From positions 1 to 58,781 of the forward strand of contig JAEZCJ010000141.1 of the NCBI GenBank assembly GCA_023433615.1: a DNA stretch of 58,781 bases, written 5' to 3'. Made by a program: the position numbers and the translations under genes. The notes below the pieces were generated by a model. The model was not told where the DNA came from, made no database searches, and saw nothing but the letters and a program-made list of their open reading frames with translations. This DNA is from Bacillota bacterium. Lineage in GTDB: Bacteria > Bacillota > Bacilli > Paenibacillales > Paenibacillaceae. This document shows positions 24,732 to 33,840 of this stretch, one piece after another. Numbering within the stretch: position 1 is the stretch's first letter; every line of letters begins with the position of its first letter.

Positions 24732-26072
24732 ATGATAATCGGACAAGTACCGACATCCGCGACGCAAGCGGCTTCAGGCGCTCAAGCCGGACAATCGGAC
24801 AGTACCGGCACCGGGTCTGGCTTCGCGCCGCTCTTGGTCAGCCAAGTCGGAGCAACGAATGCGAACACGGCGAATGTGCAGTCTGCATCGCAACTGGCCG
24901 CTGCAGGTATCATTTCGAGCGAGCTGGCCGCACTTCTCTCAGGCACTACCGAAGAAGGACTTAAGGCTAAGCTGGATGAACTGATTGACATGCTGCAAGG
25001 CGAAGGCGAGCTGCAATTGAACCCCGAAGCACAGCTTCAGATGGAACAGGCGCTGAGCGAGCTGAATGCGATGATGTTCACGATGTTCGGCATTACGCTG
25101 CTGCCTACAGGACATCAGCATGAACAACTGGCCGCTGGAGCAGAAGGCGAACCGAACGGAGAAGGCAAGGCGGGAAGTATCGACCGCATGGCTATGCACG
25201 AGATGCTGACCTTTCTGAAGAGTTTCCTGCAAGAAGGACTCGTGAAGCCGATGGGCAAGGATCAAGCCGCGCAATTCAATCTTCAATTGGAGCGCCTGAA
25301 ACAAGCGCTGCAGCAAGGACAGTCGCAATCGGAGGCCGGCTTCACGATGGATGCAGAACCGGTCAACAGGAATCCGCAGACAGTTTCGGCCGCACCGGGC
25401 ACATTGCTCAACCGGCTCGGCGGACAACCGCTGCACCCAACCGTATTGCAAGTCGTAGTAACGGAATCGCAGACAGAGTCGGCTCTGGCTCAAGCAACTG
25501 GCGAACCTACAGTGCCAACCGCTGCGGCCACTAGCGTCATAGCGTCTTCGGCTGATGCGGCTAAGCTGACCGAAGCTGCCAAACCGGCTGCAGCACAGCA
25601 GACCGTACACGTGTCGCGGTTCACCGAGCTGATGACCGGCATGGCCGTTAAGCAATTCGGACTGACGCAGGCGAACGGCATCTCGGAAGCGCGCCTTACG
25701 CTCATGCCTGAGCATCTAGGCCAAGTGGACGTCAGGATCTCGATGCAGAACGGTCAACTGACGGCGCAGTTCGTCACGGATAACGCAGCCGCCAGGGAGA
25801 TGCTCGAGAACCAACTGGCCGTCCTTCGCAATTCGCTGCAATCGCAGGGACTGCAGGTGGAGAAGCTGGAAGTTACGCATAACCCTAACCCGCTGCAGAG
25901 CGAAGCTTCGCAAGAACAGCGCGGACGTGGCAACGGCGGACATCCTTCGCAGAATCAAGGACAGCAGAACGGCGGATCTGAAGAAGGCATCGCTGCTTTC
26001 GAGAGCGAGCTGATGGAGCAGGCTGCCATGGATGAACTCGGATACGGCCGCGGCATTAACATTACGGCTTAA
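24732..26072 (+). CDS. fliK: Flagellar hook-length control protein FliK
   Basis: 446 residues from ATG 24732, downstream of AAAGGAGGTG. A long Ala/Gln/Ser/Thr-rich N-terminal ruler region leads to the FliK_C domain: EARLTLMPEHLGQVDVRISMQNGQLTAQFVTDNAAAREMLENQL, then LRNSLQSQGLQVEKLEV. It measures the hook and signals FlhB to change substrate class. A second FliK-like gene lies at the window start. Confidence 0.93.
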   Translation: MIIGQVPTSATQAASGAQAGQSDSTGTGSGFAPLLVSQVGATNANTANVQSASQLAAAGIISSELAALLSGTTEEGLKAKLDELIDMLQGEGELQLNPEAQLQMEQALSELNAMMFTMFGITLLPTGHQHEQLAAGAEGEPNGEGKAGSIDRMAMHEMLTFLKSFLQEGLVKPMGKDQAAQFNLQLERLKQALQQGQSQSEAGFTMDAEPVNRNPQTVSAAPGTLLNRLGGQPLHPTVLQVVVTESQTESALAQATGEPTVPTAAATSVIASSADAAKLTEAAKPAAAQQTVHVSRFTELMTGMAVKQFGLTQANGISEARLTLMPEHLGQVDVRISMQNGQLTAQFVTDNAAAREMLENQLAVLRNSLQSQGLQVEKLEVTHNPNPLQSEASQEQRGRGNGGHPSQNQGQQNGGSEEGIAAFESELMEQAAMDELGYGRGINITA

Positions 26073-26098
26073 TCCATGTATCGGAGGTGTTAAACAAC

Positions 26099-26560
26099 GT
26101 GGCAAACGACATCATATCGACCAAGAATGTGTGGCCCTATTACGATGCGGCTAACGTCAAGGCGGCAGCGAACAAGCCGAAGGACAACACGCTCGGCAAA
26201 GACGATTTTCTCAAAATTCTGGTCGAACAGCTGAAAAATCAGAATCCGGCGGAACCGTTGAAGGACCGCGAATTCATTGCTCAGATGGCGCAGTTCTCAT
26301 CCGTCGAGCAGCTCATGAACATGGCAGGCGAAATGACGGCCCTGCGTCAGAGTCTCGGATTCGTATCCGGCTTAATCGGCAAGGAAGTTGCCTGGGTAAC
26401 ATTTGACGATACCGGAGCTTCCATACCGGGGAGCGGCGTCGTGGAAGCCATTGTCATTAGAGACGGCGCGCAATACGTCAAGGTGGGCGGTGCCGACGTT
26501 AAGGTAGACGACCTTACGGCAATCGCGAATCGGGAGGAGGCAAGCCCCGATGCCGGATAA
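26099..26560 (+). CDS. flgD: Flagellar hook cap/scaffold protein FlgD
   Basis: 153 residues from GTG 26099 (MANDIIS), 11 bases after GGAGG; an earlier GTG overlaps the RBS. Conserved FlgD N-terminal domain: LGKDDFLKILVEQLKNQNPAEPLKDREFIAQMAQFSSVEQLMNM. The C-terminal part is short, as in Bacilli. It caps the growing hook. Its end overlaps the next gene by 11 bases. Confidence 0.95.
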   Translation: MANDIISTKNVWPYYDAANVKAAANKPKDNTLGKDDFLKILVEQLKNQNPAEPLKDREFIAQMAQFSSVEQLMNMAGEMTALRQSLGFVSGLIGKEVAWVTFDDTGASIPGSGVVEAIVIRDGAQYVKVGGADVKVDDLTAIANREEASPDAG

Positions 26561-26933
26561 CAGCATCAAGATCGGACATCTATACCCGGCTAATGCGCCG
26601 ATAGGCGTAAGGAAGAACGCGATATCCGACGGCCATGGCACGCAGGCGGCATCCTTCCAGAACTTGTTGAAGGCGAATCAATTGAAATTCAGCCATCACG
26701 CCGAGATTCGGATGCAGCAGCGGGGCATTACATTAAGACCGGAGCAGCTTGGACAGATCGCAAGCGCGATCGAGCAGGCCGAAGCGAAGGGCGCCAAGGA
26801 TTCGCTCATTCTGTATCGCGATATCGCGATGATCGTGAACGTACCGTCGCGCACAATCGTGACGGCAATGGACGGCAAATCGCTCGCGGGCAATGTATTC
26901 ACGCAGATCGATAGTGCCGTTGTCATTCCTTAA
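26550..26933 (+). CDS. Flagellar operon protein of the TIGR02530 family
   Basis: 127 residues, soluble. The family signature is LKFSHHAEIRMQQRGITLRPEQLGQIASAIEQAEAKGAKDSLILYRDIAMIVNVPSRTIVTAMDG. Members occur between flgD and flgE in many Firmicutes; the role is unknown. No signal peptide or membrane helix. Confidence 0.88.
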   Translation: MPDNSIKIGHLYPANAPIGVRKNAISDGHGTQAASFQNLLKANQLKFSHHAEIRMQQRGITLRPEQLGQIASAIEQAEAKGAKDSLILYRDIAMIVNVPSRTIVTAMDGKSLAGNVFTQIDSAVVIP

Positions 26934-27022
26934 GCAAGGGGCTGGACCGAACAGGAAGCCCAAGCGCCGCGGACCGATTGAAGCGGCCATCAACAACCAA
27001 CCATTAGGAGGTAATTCATTCC

Positions 27023-27841
27023 ATGTTAAGATCGATGTACTCCGGCGTATCCGGCATGCGCGCTTTCCAGACGAAGCTTGACGTTATCGGCAATAACATC
27101 GCCAACGTGAATACGATTGGTTTTAAGGCAAGTCGTGTCATGTTCAAGGATATTCTAAGCCAAACTGTGGCAGGTGTTACTCAACCGGAAGAAGGAACAA
27201 TTGGTGGCGTGAATTCCAAACAAATTGGTTTAGGTGTTACATTATCGTCTATCGATACCATTCATACTGCAGGTAGCGCGATGACAACTAATATTGCAAC
27301 AGACGTTAGAATCGATGGAGACGGATTTTTCGCCGTACGAGCAAGCGAAGATCAAGCTGAACCATACTTGACTCGGGCAGGAAATTTCATGTTAGATTCT
27401 GCACGTCAATTGGTTAACGGAGACGGGATGTTTGTACTCGCTGAAGGCGGCGAACCGATCGTATTAGGTGAAGAGGTTACTGCCTTTACGATCAGTCAAG
27501 ACGGCAGAATAATTTCGGTATTATCGGACGGTACCACGGAACCTACGGATTTTCAGATCGGTGTAGTAAAAGTAGCAAACCCATCTGGTCTTGAGAAGAT
27601 CGGGGGCAATCTTTATCGTTCTACGCCAAATGCACATCCTGAGGAAGTTACAGTAGGACTTGCAATGGATGCCGAAGTAGGCACAGGTGCCATCATTGCG
27701 GGCCAGCTCGAAATGTCCAACGTTGACCTGACGAGCGAGTTCACGGAAATGATCGTCGCGCAGCGCGGCTTCCAAGCGAACTCGAGAATCATCTCGACCT
27801 CTGACGAAGTGCTGCAAGAGGTCGTCAATCTCAAACGTTAA
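27023..27841 (+). CDS. flgE: Flagellar hook protein FlgE (FlgE/FlgG family)
   Basis: 272 residues behind TTAGGAGGT. Conserved N-terminal D0 segment MLRSMYSGVSGMRAFQTKLDVIGNNIANVNTIGFK and C-terminal SNVDLTSEFTEMIVAQRGFQANSRIISTSDEVLQEVVNLK pair in the hook core. The middle (about residues 32–222, bases ~27118–27690) is markedly more AT-rich than both ends (25 G/C in 60 bases at 27181–27240), suggesting replacement of the central segment. The short length fits Bacillus-type FlgE. It forms the hook. Confidence 0.95.
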   Translation: MLRSMYSGVSGMRAFQTKLDVIGNNIANVNTIGFKASRVMFKDILSQTVAGVTQPEEGTIGGVNSKQIGLGVTLSSIDTIHTAGSAMTTNIATDVRIDGDGFFAVRASEDQAEPYLTRAGNFMLDSARQLVNGDGMFVLAEGGEPIVLGEEVTAFTISQDGRIISVLSDGTTEPTDFQIGVVKVANPSGLEKIGGNLYRSTPNAHPEEVTVGLAMDAEVGTGAIIAGQLEMSNVDLTSEFTEMIVAQRGFQANSRIISTSDEVLQEVVNLKR

Positions 27842-27904
27842 TCAATAATGCCGCGGGGAGGCATCTAGCTTAGCTGCCTCCCTTCGGATATCGGAGGGAA
27901 GCTC

Positions 27905-28132
27905 ATGATTGAGGTGACGCGCCTAAACGGTTCGAAAGTCGTGATCAACGCGCTTCTTATCGAAACGATTGAAGAAGTTCCGGATACGCTGATATCGCTC
28001 ACGACCGGAAAGAAGATTATGGCTTCGGAAAAAGCCGCTGTACTAATCGACCGCGTCCAGCACTACTTGCGAGGAATCGGCGTGGTAGCGTCCATCATTC
28101 GGAGCGAACAAACGGAGGGTCCTGCGTCATGA
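27905..28132 (+). CDS. swrD: SwrD/FlbD family flagellar protein
   Basis: 75 residues: MIEVTRLNGSKVVINALLIETIEEVPDTLISLTTGKKIMASEKAAVLIDRV is the FlbD domain. In B. subtilis SwrD (YlzI) raises flagellar power for swarming and sits between flgE and fliL, as here. RBS CGGAGGGAAG. Overlaps fliL by 4 bases. Confidence 0.93.
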   Translation: MIEVTRLNGSKVVINALLIETIEEVPDTLISLTTGKKIMASEKAAVLIDRVQHYLRGIGVVASIIRSEQTEGPAS

Positions 28133-28611
28133 AAAAAATGTTGCCTTGGCTAATTACGATTCTGCTCGCCATTACGTTGATTGCACTTGTCGCCGTATTC
28201 TTATTCACCCAGTTCTTCAACGATTCCGATAAGGAACCGTCGGCCGAAAACGCCAAAGAAAGCGTCGAGGAAGTCGAACCGAAGAAGATCAGCGCTTCCG
28301 AGCGCGTCGAAGTAACGGCGGAGATCACGGATATCCGCACGAACCTGCTGGACACCGATTACATTGCCGTCATGAACTTCGCGTTCCAATTGGACGGGAA
28401 AAAAGCAAAAGAAGAATTCGAGAAAATCAAAGACATCCAGATCAAGCCGATCATCATCCGGACATTGTCGGATATGACGGAAGAGCAGTTGAAAGGCTCG
28501 AAGGGCAAAGACGAGCTCAACGCCAAACTGTTCAACCTGATCAATCCCGAGCTTCCGCATGGAAAGCTAACCAAAGTCGAAATCACTAACTTTATCATAA
28601 CGAGATTGTAG
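28129..28611 (+). CDS. fliL: Flagellar basal body-associated protein FliL
   Basis: 160 residues. One membrane helix (LPWLITILLAITLIALVAVFLF) is followed by an acidic linker and a stomatin-like periplasm-side domain (YIAVMNFAFQLDGKKAKEEFEKIKDIQIKPIIIRTLSDMTEEQLKGSKGKDELNAKLFNLINPEL). It supports the stator around the motor. Element copy B starts 8 bases after the stop. Confidence 0.96.
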   Translation: MKKMLPWLITILLAITLIALVAVFLFTQFFNDSDKEPSAENAKESVEEVEPKKISASERVEVTAEITDIRTNLLDTDYIAVMNFAFQLDGKKAKEEFEKIKDIQIKPIIIRTLSDMTEEQLKGSKGKDELNAKLFNLINPELPHGKLTKVEITNFIITRL

Positions 28612-28619
28612 AGTGAGAG

Positions 28620-28786
28620 TTCAAAAAGGCCGATTGTCAGCGCCGAGAAGGTTGGACGATGGGTAGAAAATGAGGAACGGAGCGTAGGCAATACCTACGT
28701 GAGTACCGGAAGTTTCGCCAGCGTTCAAGATTCGATGTTGAATAGACTTCTCGAGTTACTTCGCGATCACAAGTGGACTTTTTGAA
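28620..28786 (+). repeat. Structured intergenic element, copy B (short form), inside the fla/che operon
   Basis: 167 nt. The closing stem is the longest of the five: TTCAAAAAGGCCGATTGT (28620–28637) against ACAAGTGGACTTTTTGAA (28769–28786), with two mismatches and one G·U. Its 3' arm contains a T5 run, giving it a terminator-like look. Conserved CAGCGCCGAGAAGG, stem TTGGACG/CGTTCAA (one G·U), TGG/CCA (28661 with 28719), apical hairpin CGTAGG/CCTACG, hairpin ATTCGATGTTGAAT. The fliM start is 68 bases further on. Confidence 0.85.
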
Positions 28787-28854
28787 CAACCTATTGAGCA
28801 AGCCAAGCGCGGCGAACCTTACGCCTATGCATTCCTTTGAGGGGGGTGAGACAA

Positions 28855-29853
28855 ATGGTTGATGTATTATCGCAGAATGAGATCGACGCCTTGCTGGCCG
28901 CTCTGTCCTCAGGCGAGATGGATGCCGAGGAACTTAAGAAAGAGGAGACGCAAAAGCGAATCCGCGCGTACGACTTCAAACGCGCCGTTCGCTTCTCCAA
29001 AGACCATCTTCGGAGTTTGACCCGCATCCATGAGAATTTCGCGCGTTACTTAACGACGTATTTCTCGGCTCAACTGCGAACTTTCGTACAAATCAGCGTC
29101 GTACAGGTCGAACAACTGCCTTATGACGAATTCATTCGATCGATTCCGAAGATGACGATTCTGAACATCTTCGAGGCGGACCCGCTTGAAGGACGTATGG
29201 TGCTTGAGGTACATCCGAACGTCGCTTATGCCATGCTTGACCGCATGCTGGGCGGACAAGGCTCAGCCCCTAACAAGATCAATGCGTTAACCGAGATCGA
29301 GACGATCGTGATGGAACGGATTTTCAATCGCGCTTTCGATAGTCTCCAAGAAGCATGGAAAACGGTGGTCGACATTTATCCGCGGCTTGAAGCGCTGGAG
29401 ACCAATCCGCAATTCATGCAGATCGTATCGCCCAACGAGACGATTGCGCTGATCTCGCTCAGTACCAAAATCGGCGATACCACGGGGATGATTAACCTAT
29501 GTATCCCGCATGTCGTCATCGAGCCGATCATGTCTCGACTGTCGGTGCATCACTGGTTCGTATCCCAGAAGAAAAGCCGGGCGCCCGAAGAAATCGATAT
29601 GTTAAGCAACCGGGTGAGCAAAGCGAAGCTGCCGATCGTCGCGGAGCTCGGAAATTCCTCGATCTCGATTCGTGAATTCTTGAACCTGCAAATCGGTGAC
29701 GTCATCACCCTCGATAAGCGCACCGAAGACGGACTGCACGTCAAGGTCGGAGAGAAGCTGAAATTTATCGGCAGTCCAGGAACGGTTAGGGATCGCATGG
29801 CCGTACAAGTGGACGAGATCGTAAGCGAAGGAGCGGAAGAAGATTATGACGAG
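28855..29853 (+). CDS. fliM: Flagellar motor switch protein FliM
   Basis: 332 residues from ATG 28855, 8 bases after GGGGGG. N-terminal LSQNEIDALLAALSSGE is the CheY-P-binding peptide. The middle CheC-like domain (ARYLTTYFSAQLRTFVQISVVQVEQLPYDEFIRSIPKMTILNIFEADPLEGRMVLEV) and C-terminal SpoA domain (GNSSISIREFLNLQIGDVITLDKRTEDGLHVKVGEKLKFIGSPGTVRDRMAVQV) build the C-ring. Its end overlaps fliY. Confidence 0.97.
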
Positions 29854-31078
29854 TAAGGACTATCTGTCGCAGGAAGAGATCGACGCGCTGCTGCGGCAAT
29901 CTTCCGGAGAGTCCGATGCACCAACGGCATCCGAGCAAGAGTCGGTCGATTCTCAGCTGAACGAGCTTGAGGCAGACGCCTTGGGGGAGATCGGCAATAT
30001 CACGTTCGGAAGCGCCGCAACGGCACTCTCGACGTTGTTAGGGAAGAAGGTCGATATCACGACGCCGAAGGTATCGGTGATCTCTCGTGATGATCTTGAA
30101 TCGGAATTTCCGCGGCCGCATGTTGCGGTCCATGTACAATATGTTGACGGCTTCCAGGGCATCAACTCGCTCGTCATCAAGACGCGCGATGCGCAAGTCA
30201 TCGCAGACCTGATGCTCGGCGGCGAAGGCGATGTAGACGAGACGCAGGAATTGAACGAAATTCATGTCAGCGCGGTTCAAGAAGCCATGAATCAGATGAT
30301 GGGTTCTTCCGCGACCTCGATGTCGACCATCTTCAATCGATTCGTCAATATTTCGCCGCCGGGGATCGATATTCTCGATCTGCCTAACGGTACGGGCACC
30401 AGCAACTTGCCGCAGGTCGATTATTTCGTGAAGATCTCGTTCCGGCTCATGATCGGCGATCTGATCGATTCTTCGCTCATGCAGCTGCTGCCGGTATCCT
30501 TCGCGAAAGAACTCGTGTCGACGCTTATGGGAGGTGCGCCGGAGCCGCAAGCCATCGAACCGGCATACAACCCTGATCCGGCACCGGCCGCACAGACGCC
30601 GCCCGCACCTCAGCCTCCGCAGAATCCGACCTATGCGCAGCCGCCGATGCAGCAGCCTACGTATATGCCTCCGATGATGCCGGAGCAGCCGATGGGAGGA
30701 ATTCCGATGATGCAACCGCAAGGTCCGCAATCGCTTGGCGGAATGCCAGGGCGGAACGTGAATGTGCAGCCCGTCCAATTCGCGAATTTCCAAGGCGCGC
30801 CATACGTTCAGGCGGATGATACCAACCTTAATTTATTGCTCGACATTCCGCTTAAGGTAACTGTAGAATTAGGTAGGACACAGAAGCAGATCAAGGAGAT
30901 CCTTGAACTGTCTCAAGGGTCGGTTATCGAACTGGACAAGCTGGCCGGCGAGCCGGTCGACATTCTGGTTAACAATAAGCTGATCGCCAAAGGCGAGGTA
31001 GTCGTCATCGACGAGAACTTCGGCGTACGGGTAACCGACATCGTCAGTCAATGGGATCGGATCCAAAAACTACAATAG
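29846..31078 (+). CDS. fliY: Flagellar motor switch phosphatase FliY (FliN-type)
   Basis: 410 residues. N-terminal LSQEEIDALL peptide, then a CheC-like domain with two phosphatase motifs (LGEIGNITFGSAATALS and VQEAMNQMMGSSATSMS). A Pro/Gln/Met-rich linker (~residues 235–305) precedes a FliN SpoA domain (LLLDIPLKVTVELGRTQKQIKEILELSQGSVIELDKLAGEPVDILVNNKLIAKGEVVVIDENFGVRVTDIVS). It removes phosphate from CheY-P at the switch. The linker makes it longer than B. subtilis FliY. Confidence 0.96.
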   Translation: MTSKDYLSQEEIDALLRQSSGESDAPTASEQESVDSQLNELEADALGEIGNITFGSAATALSTLLGKKVDITTPKVSVISRDDLESEFPRPHVAVHVQYVDGFQGINSLVIKTRDAQVIADLMLGGEGDVDETQELNEIHVSAVQEAMNQMMGSSATSMSTIFNRFVNISPPGIDILDLPNGTGTSNLPQVDYFVKISFRLMIGDLIDSSLMQLLPVSFAKELVSTLMGGAPEPQAIEPAYNPDPAPAAQTPPAPQPPQNPTYAQPPMQQPTYMPPMMPEQPMGGIPMMQPQGPQSLGGMPGRNVNVQPVQFANFQGAPYVQADDTNLNLLLDIPLKVTVELGRTQKQIKEILELSQGSVIELDKLAGEPVDILVNNKLIAKGEVVVIDENFGVRVTDIVSQWDRIQKLQ

Positions 31079-31099
31079 TTCCTGGGAGGAAGAAAAACG

Positions 31100-31462
31100 A
31101 TGGCAAACCGCATTTTAATCGTAGACGACGCAGCATTCATGAGAATGATGATTAGAGACATCCTGACGAAGAACGGCTACGAAGTCGTCGGCGAAGCGCA
31201 AGACGGCGCACAAGCGGTAGAACGGTACAAAGAATTGAAGCCAGACCTGATTACGATGGACATCACCATGCCGGAGATGGACGGCATCGCGGCATTGAAA
31301 GAAATCAAGAAAATGGACGGCAACGCAAAAGTCATCATGTGTTCTGCCATGGGGCAGCAAGCGATGGTCATCGATGCGATTCAGGCAGGTGCCAAGGATT
31401 TCATCGTAAAACCTTTCCAAGCGGATCGCGTTATTGAAGCGATCAAGAAAACGTTAGGCTAA
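31100..31462 (+). CDS. cheY: Chemotaxis response regulator CheY
   Basis: 120 residues, a single receiver domain. Acidic pocket ILIVDDAAF, phosphorylated Asp54 in LITMDITMPEMDG, conserved CSAMGQQ and KPFQ (Lys of the active site). Phosphorylated by CheA, it binds FliM/FliY. The stop overlaps the fliO start by one base. Confidence 0.98.
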   Translation: MANRILIVDDAAFMRMMIRDILTKNGYEVVGEAQDGAQAVERYKELKPDLITMDITMPEMDGIAALKEIKKMDGNAKVIMCSAMGQQAMVIDAIQAGAKDFIVKPFQADRVIEAIKKTLG

Positions 31463-31995
31463 TGAACGATTTTGATTCGCAGCCACCGGATTTTGACACC
31501 GTCAATGTCGCCGGCAGCCTAATATGGGTAATCGTAGCATTATTGATCGTGATCGGCCTAATCGTGGTCTCCATTCGATTCCTGGCCGGGCGCAGCAGGA
31601 TCTGGGGGGCGAATCGGTCGCTTCGAACGCTCGGCGGTGTCGCGCTGGGACAGAACAAGTCCCTTCAGGTTGTTGACATCGGCGGCAGAATATATGTCGT
31701 CGGCGTCGGGGAAGACGTGACGCTATTGGACAAGATCGAGGATCCGGTTCAAGTCGAAGCGGTGCTTCGACTGCTCGAACAGTCCGAGCCGGGCTGGGAA
31801 TCGTCATCGCTCGGCAGCATGCTGAATCGGATGCGGGGGACTCGCAAAGCCCCACAATCTGACCCCGCGGAATGGGACAGCACGAGCTTTCAATCGGTTC
31901 TTCAACGTAATCTGAACCGCCAAGCGGAGAGCAAGCAGAAGGTTGAATCTCTATTGCAAGAATCACATCACAAGGATCGGTTGATGGACGAATGA
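31462..31995 (+). CDS. fliO: Flagellar export protein FliO (FliZ)
   Basis: 177 residues. Membrane helix LIWVIVALLIVIGLIVVSIRFLAG near 18–40, then the FliO domain (LRTLGGVALGQNKSLQVVDIGGRIYVVGVGEDVTLLDKI) and a polar tail. It helps assemble the FliPQR core. Called fliZ in B. subtilis at this position. Confidence 0.9.
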   Translation: MNDFDSQPPDFDTVNVAGSLIWVIVALLIVIGLIVVSIRFLAGRSRIWGANRSLRTLGGVALGQNKSLQVVDIGGRIYVVGVGEDVTLLDKIEDPVQVEAVLRLLEQSEPGWESSSLGSMLNRMRGTRKAPQSDPAEWDSTSFQSVLQRNLNRQAESKQKVESLLQESHHKDRLMDE

Positions 31996-32741
31996 ACATG
32001 AAGGTCGTTGCCCTACTGCTGCTATTCATGTCTTTGTCTGCGGGCTTCCACGATTTCGCGTATGCGGAACCCCTGCCAAGCATCGACATTTCGGTTGGAA
32101 ACGGCGAGGGAGAACCGAACTCTTCAGCCGTCTCCATTTTGTTATTAATAACGGTATTGAGCGTTGCGCCTGCCATTCTGGTGCTCATGACAAGCTTCAC
32201 TCGGATCGTGATCGTGCTGGGCTTCGTGCGGACGTCGCTAGGGACGCAGATGAGTCCGCCTAACCAGGTTGTCATCGGATTGGCGCTGTTCTTAACGTTC
32301 TTTATTATGGCGCCTACGCTATCCGAGATTAACGAGACGGCGCTCAAGCCCTATCTGGACGGCGAGATGACGCAGACCGAAGCGCTGAACGAAGCTGCGG
32401 TCCCGATGAAAGCATTTATGATCAAGCATACGCGCGAGAAGGATCTGCTCCTGTTCATGAAGTACACGCAAATGGAGAAGCCTGCGAGCTATGAGGAGAT
32501 TCCGTTGACCGTCCTCGTACCGGCGTATGCGATCAGCGAATTGAAGACGGCGTTCCAAATGGGGTTCATGATCTTCATCCCGTTCCTGATCATCGATATG
32601 GTCATATCGAGTACCTTGATGGCCATGGGGATGATGATGCTGCCGCCTGTCATGATTTCGCTTCCGTTCAAAATTTTGCTGTTCGTGCTGGTGGATGGCT
32701 GGTACCTCGTAGTCAAATCGTTATTAATGAGCTTCGAATGA
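31992..32741 (+). CDS. fliP: Flagellar export gate protein FliP
   Basis: 249 residues with a signal-like first helix. Signatures: ILLLITVLSVAPAILVLMTSFTRIVIVLGFVRTSLGTQMSPPNQVVIGLALFLTFF and the C-terminal ELKTAFQMGFMIFIPFLIIDMVISSTLMAMGMMMLPPVMISLPFKI. Part of the FliPQR channel. Overlaps fliO by 4 bases. Confidence 0.98.
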   Translation: MNMKVVALLLLFMSLSAGFHDFAYAEPLPSIDISVGNGEGEPNSSAVSILLLITVLSVAPAILVLMTSFTRIVIVLGFVRTSLGTQMSPPNQVVIGLALFLTFFIMAPTLSEINETALKPYLDGEMTQTEALNEAAVPMKAFMIKHTREKDLLLFMKYTQMEKPASYEEIPLTVLVPAYAISELKTAFQMGFMIFIPFLIIDMVISSTLMAMGMMMLPPVMISLPFKILLFVLVDGWYLVVKSLLMSFE

Positions 32742-32763
32742 TGTTCTATCGGGAGGGCGGTTC

Positions 32764-33033
32764 ATGAGTACGGACTTCGTAATCGGCCTGGCTGGACAAG
32801 CGATATTCGTGACGTTGAAGGCGGCCGCGCCGATGCTCGTTCTAGGTCTTGTGATCGGTCTCATCATCAGCGTCTTCCAAGCGACGACGCATATCCAGGA
32901 ACAGACGCTGGCCTTCGTGCCGAAGATCGTCGCGGTGTTCGCCTCCGTCCTTATTTTCGGACCTTGGATCTTGAACACGCTGGTCGATTTCACCTTTAAT
33001 CTGTTGAATAACCTTCACAAATATATCGGATAG
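32764..33033 (+). CDS. fliQ: Flagellar export gate protein FliQ
   Basis: 89 residues with two membrane helices: QAIFVTLKAAAPMLVLGLVIGLIISVFQATTHIQEQTLAFVPKIVAVFASVLIFGPWIL. RBS GGGAGGGCGG. Between fliP and fliR. Confidence 0.98.
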   Translation: MSTDFVIGLAGQAIFVTLKAAAPMLVLGLVIGLIISVFQATTHIQEQTLAFVPKIVAVFASVLIFGPWILNTLVDFTFNLLNNLHKYIG

Positions 33034-33044
33034 GCTGTGGAAAA

Positions 33045-33824
33045 ATGAACGTGTTTCTGCAGGCATTCCCTATTTTTTTGTTAATCTTTTGTCGAATTAC
33101 TTCGTTTTTCGTCGTAGCGCCGCTCTTCTCGGCGAAGGGAGTCCCGAATACGTTCAAGATCGGGCTCGGGTTTTTCATCTCGATCATCGTGTACCTGGCA
33201 TACGGCATCGGAGAGACCGTGCCGATGGACAGCACCTATCTGCTCTTCGTCTTTCGCGAGATTCTGGCAGGCGTGCTGCTCGGCTTCATCGTCTATCTGT
33301 TCTTCGTAGTCGTGCAAATATCCGGCGCGTTGATCGATCTTCAGATGGGCTTCGGCATGGCGAACATCGTCGACCCGATGACAGGGGCATCGGCTCCACT
33401 GACAGGCAACTTCAAATATTGGCTGCTGCTAGTCATCTTCTTATCCATGAACGGGCACCATTATCTGCTTAACGCGTTGATGCACAGCTATGATTGGATG
33501 CCGCTGTCGAACGAACTGTTCGCAAGAATCCATGACGGGAGCATCTCGGAGTTCGTGACCAAGACTGTGGTCATGGTGTTCATGCTGGGCTTTCAACTGG
33601 CTGCGCCTATCGTCGTAACGATGTTCTTGACGGATGTCGGGCTCGGATTCTTGGCGAAGACAGCGCCGCAATTCAACGTATTCGTCATCGGAATGCCGCT
33701 TAAGATTCTAGTCGGCTTCCTTATCATGCTTCTTACGATGCCGAGCATGGCGACCTTGTTCTCGTATCTATTCTCCGAAATGTTCGACTCGCTCGAGCAA
33801 CTGTTCGCGATCGTGAAAGGATAG
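33045..33824 (+). CDS. fliR: Flagellar export gate protein FliR
   Basis: 259 residues, about six membrane helices; FCRITSFFVVAPLFSAKGVPNTFKIGLGF, LIDLQMGFGMANIVDPMTGA and APIVVTMFLTDVGLGFLAKTAPQFNVFVIGMPLKI are family hallmarks. Completes FliPQR. Confidence 0.97.
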   Translation: MNVFLQAFPIFLLIFCRITSFFVVAPLFSAKGVPNTFKIGLGFFISIIVYLAYGIGETVPMDSTYLLFVFREILAGVLLGFIVYLFFVVVQISGALIDLQMGFGMANIVDPMTGASAPLTGNFKYWLLLVIFLSMNGHHYLLNALMHSYDWMPLSNELFARIHDGSISEFVTKTVVMVFMLGFQLAAPIVVTMFLTDVGLGFLAKTAPQFNVFVIGMPLKILVGFLIMLLTMPSMATLFSYLFSEMFDSLEQLFAIVKG

Positions 33825-33840
33825 GCGGTGAGATTCAGCA

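Noticed and set aside
31100..31462. CheY as a stray two-component regulator
   Set aside because: No output domain, and the place between fliY and fliO is the standard cheY location.
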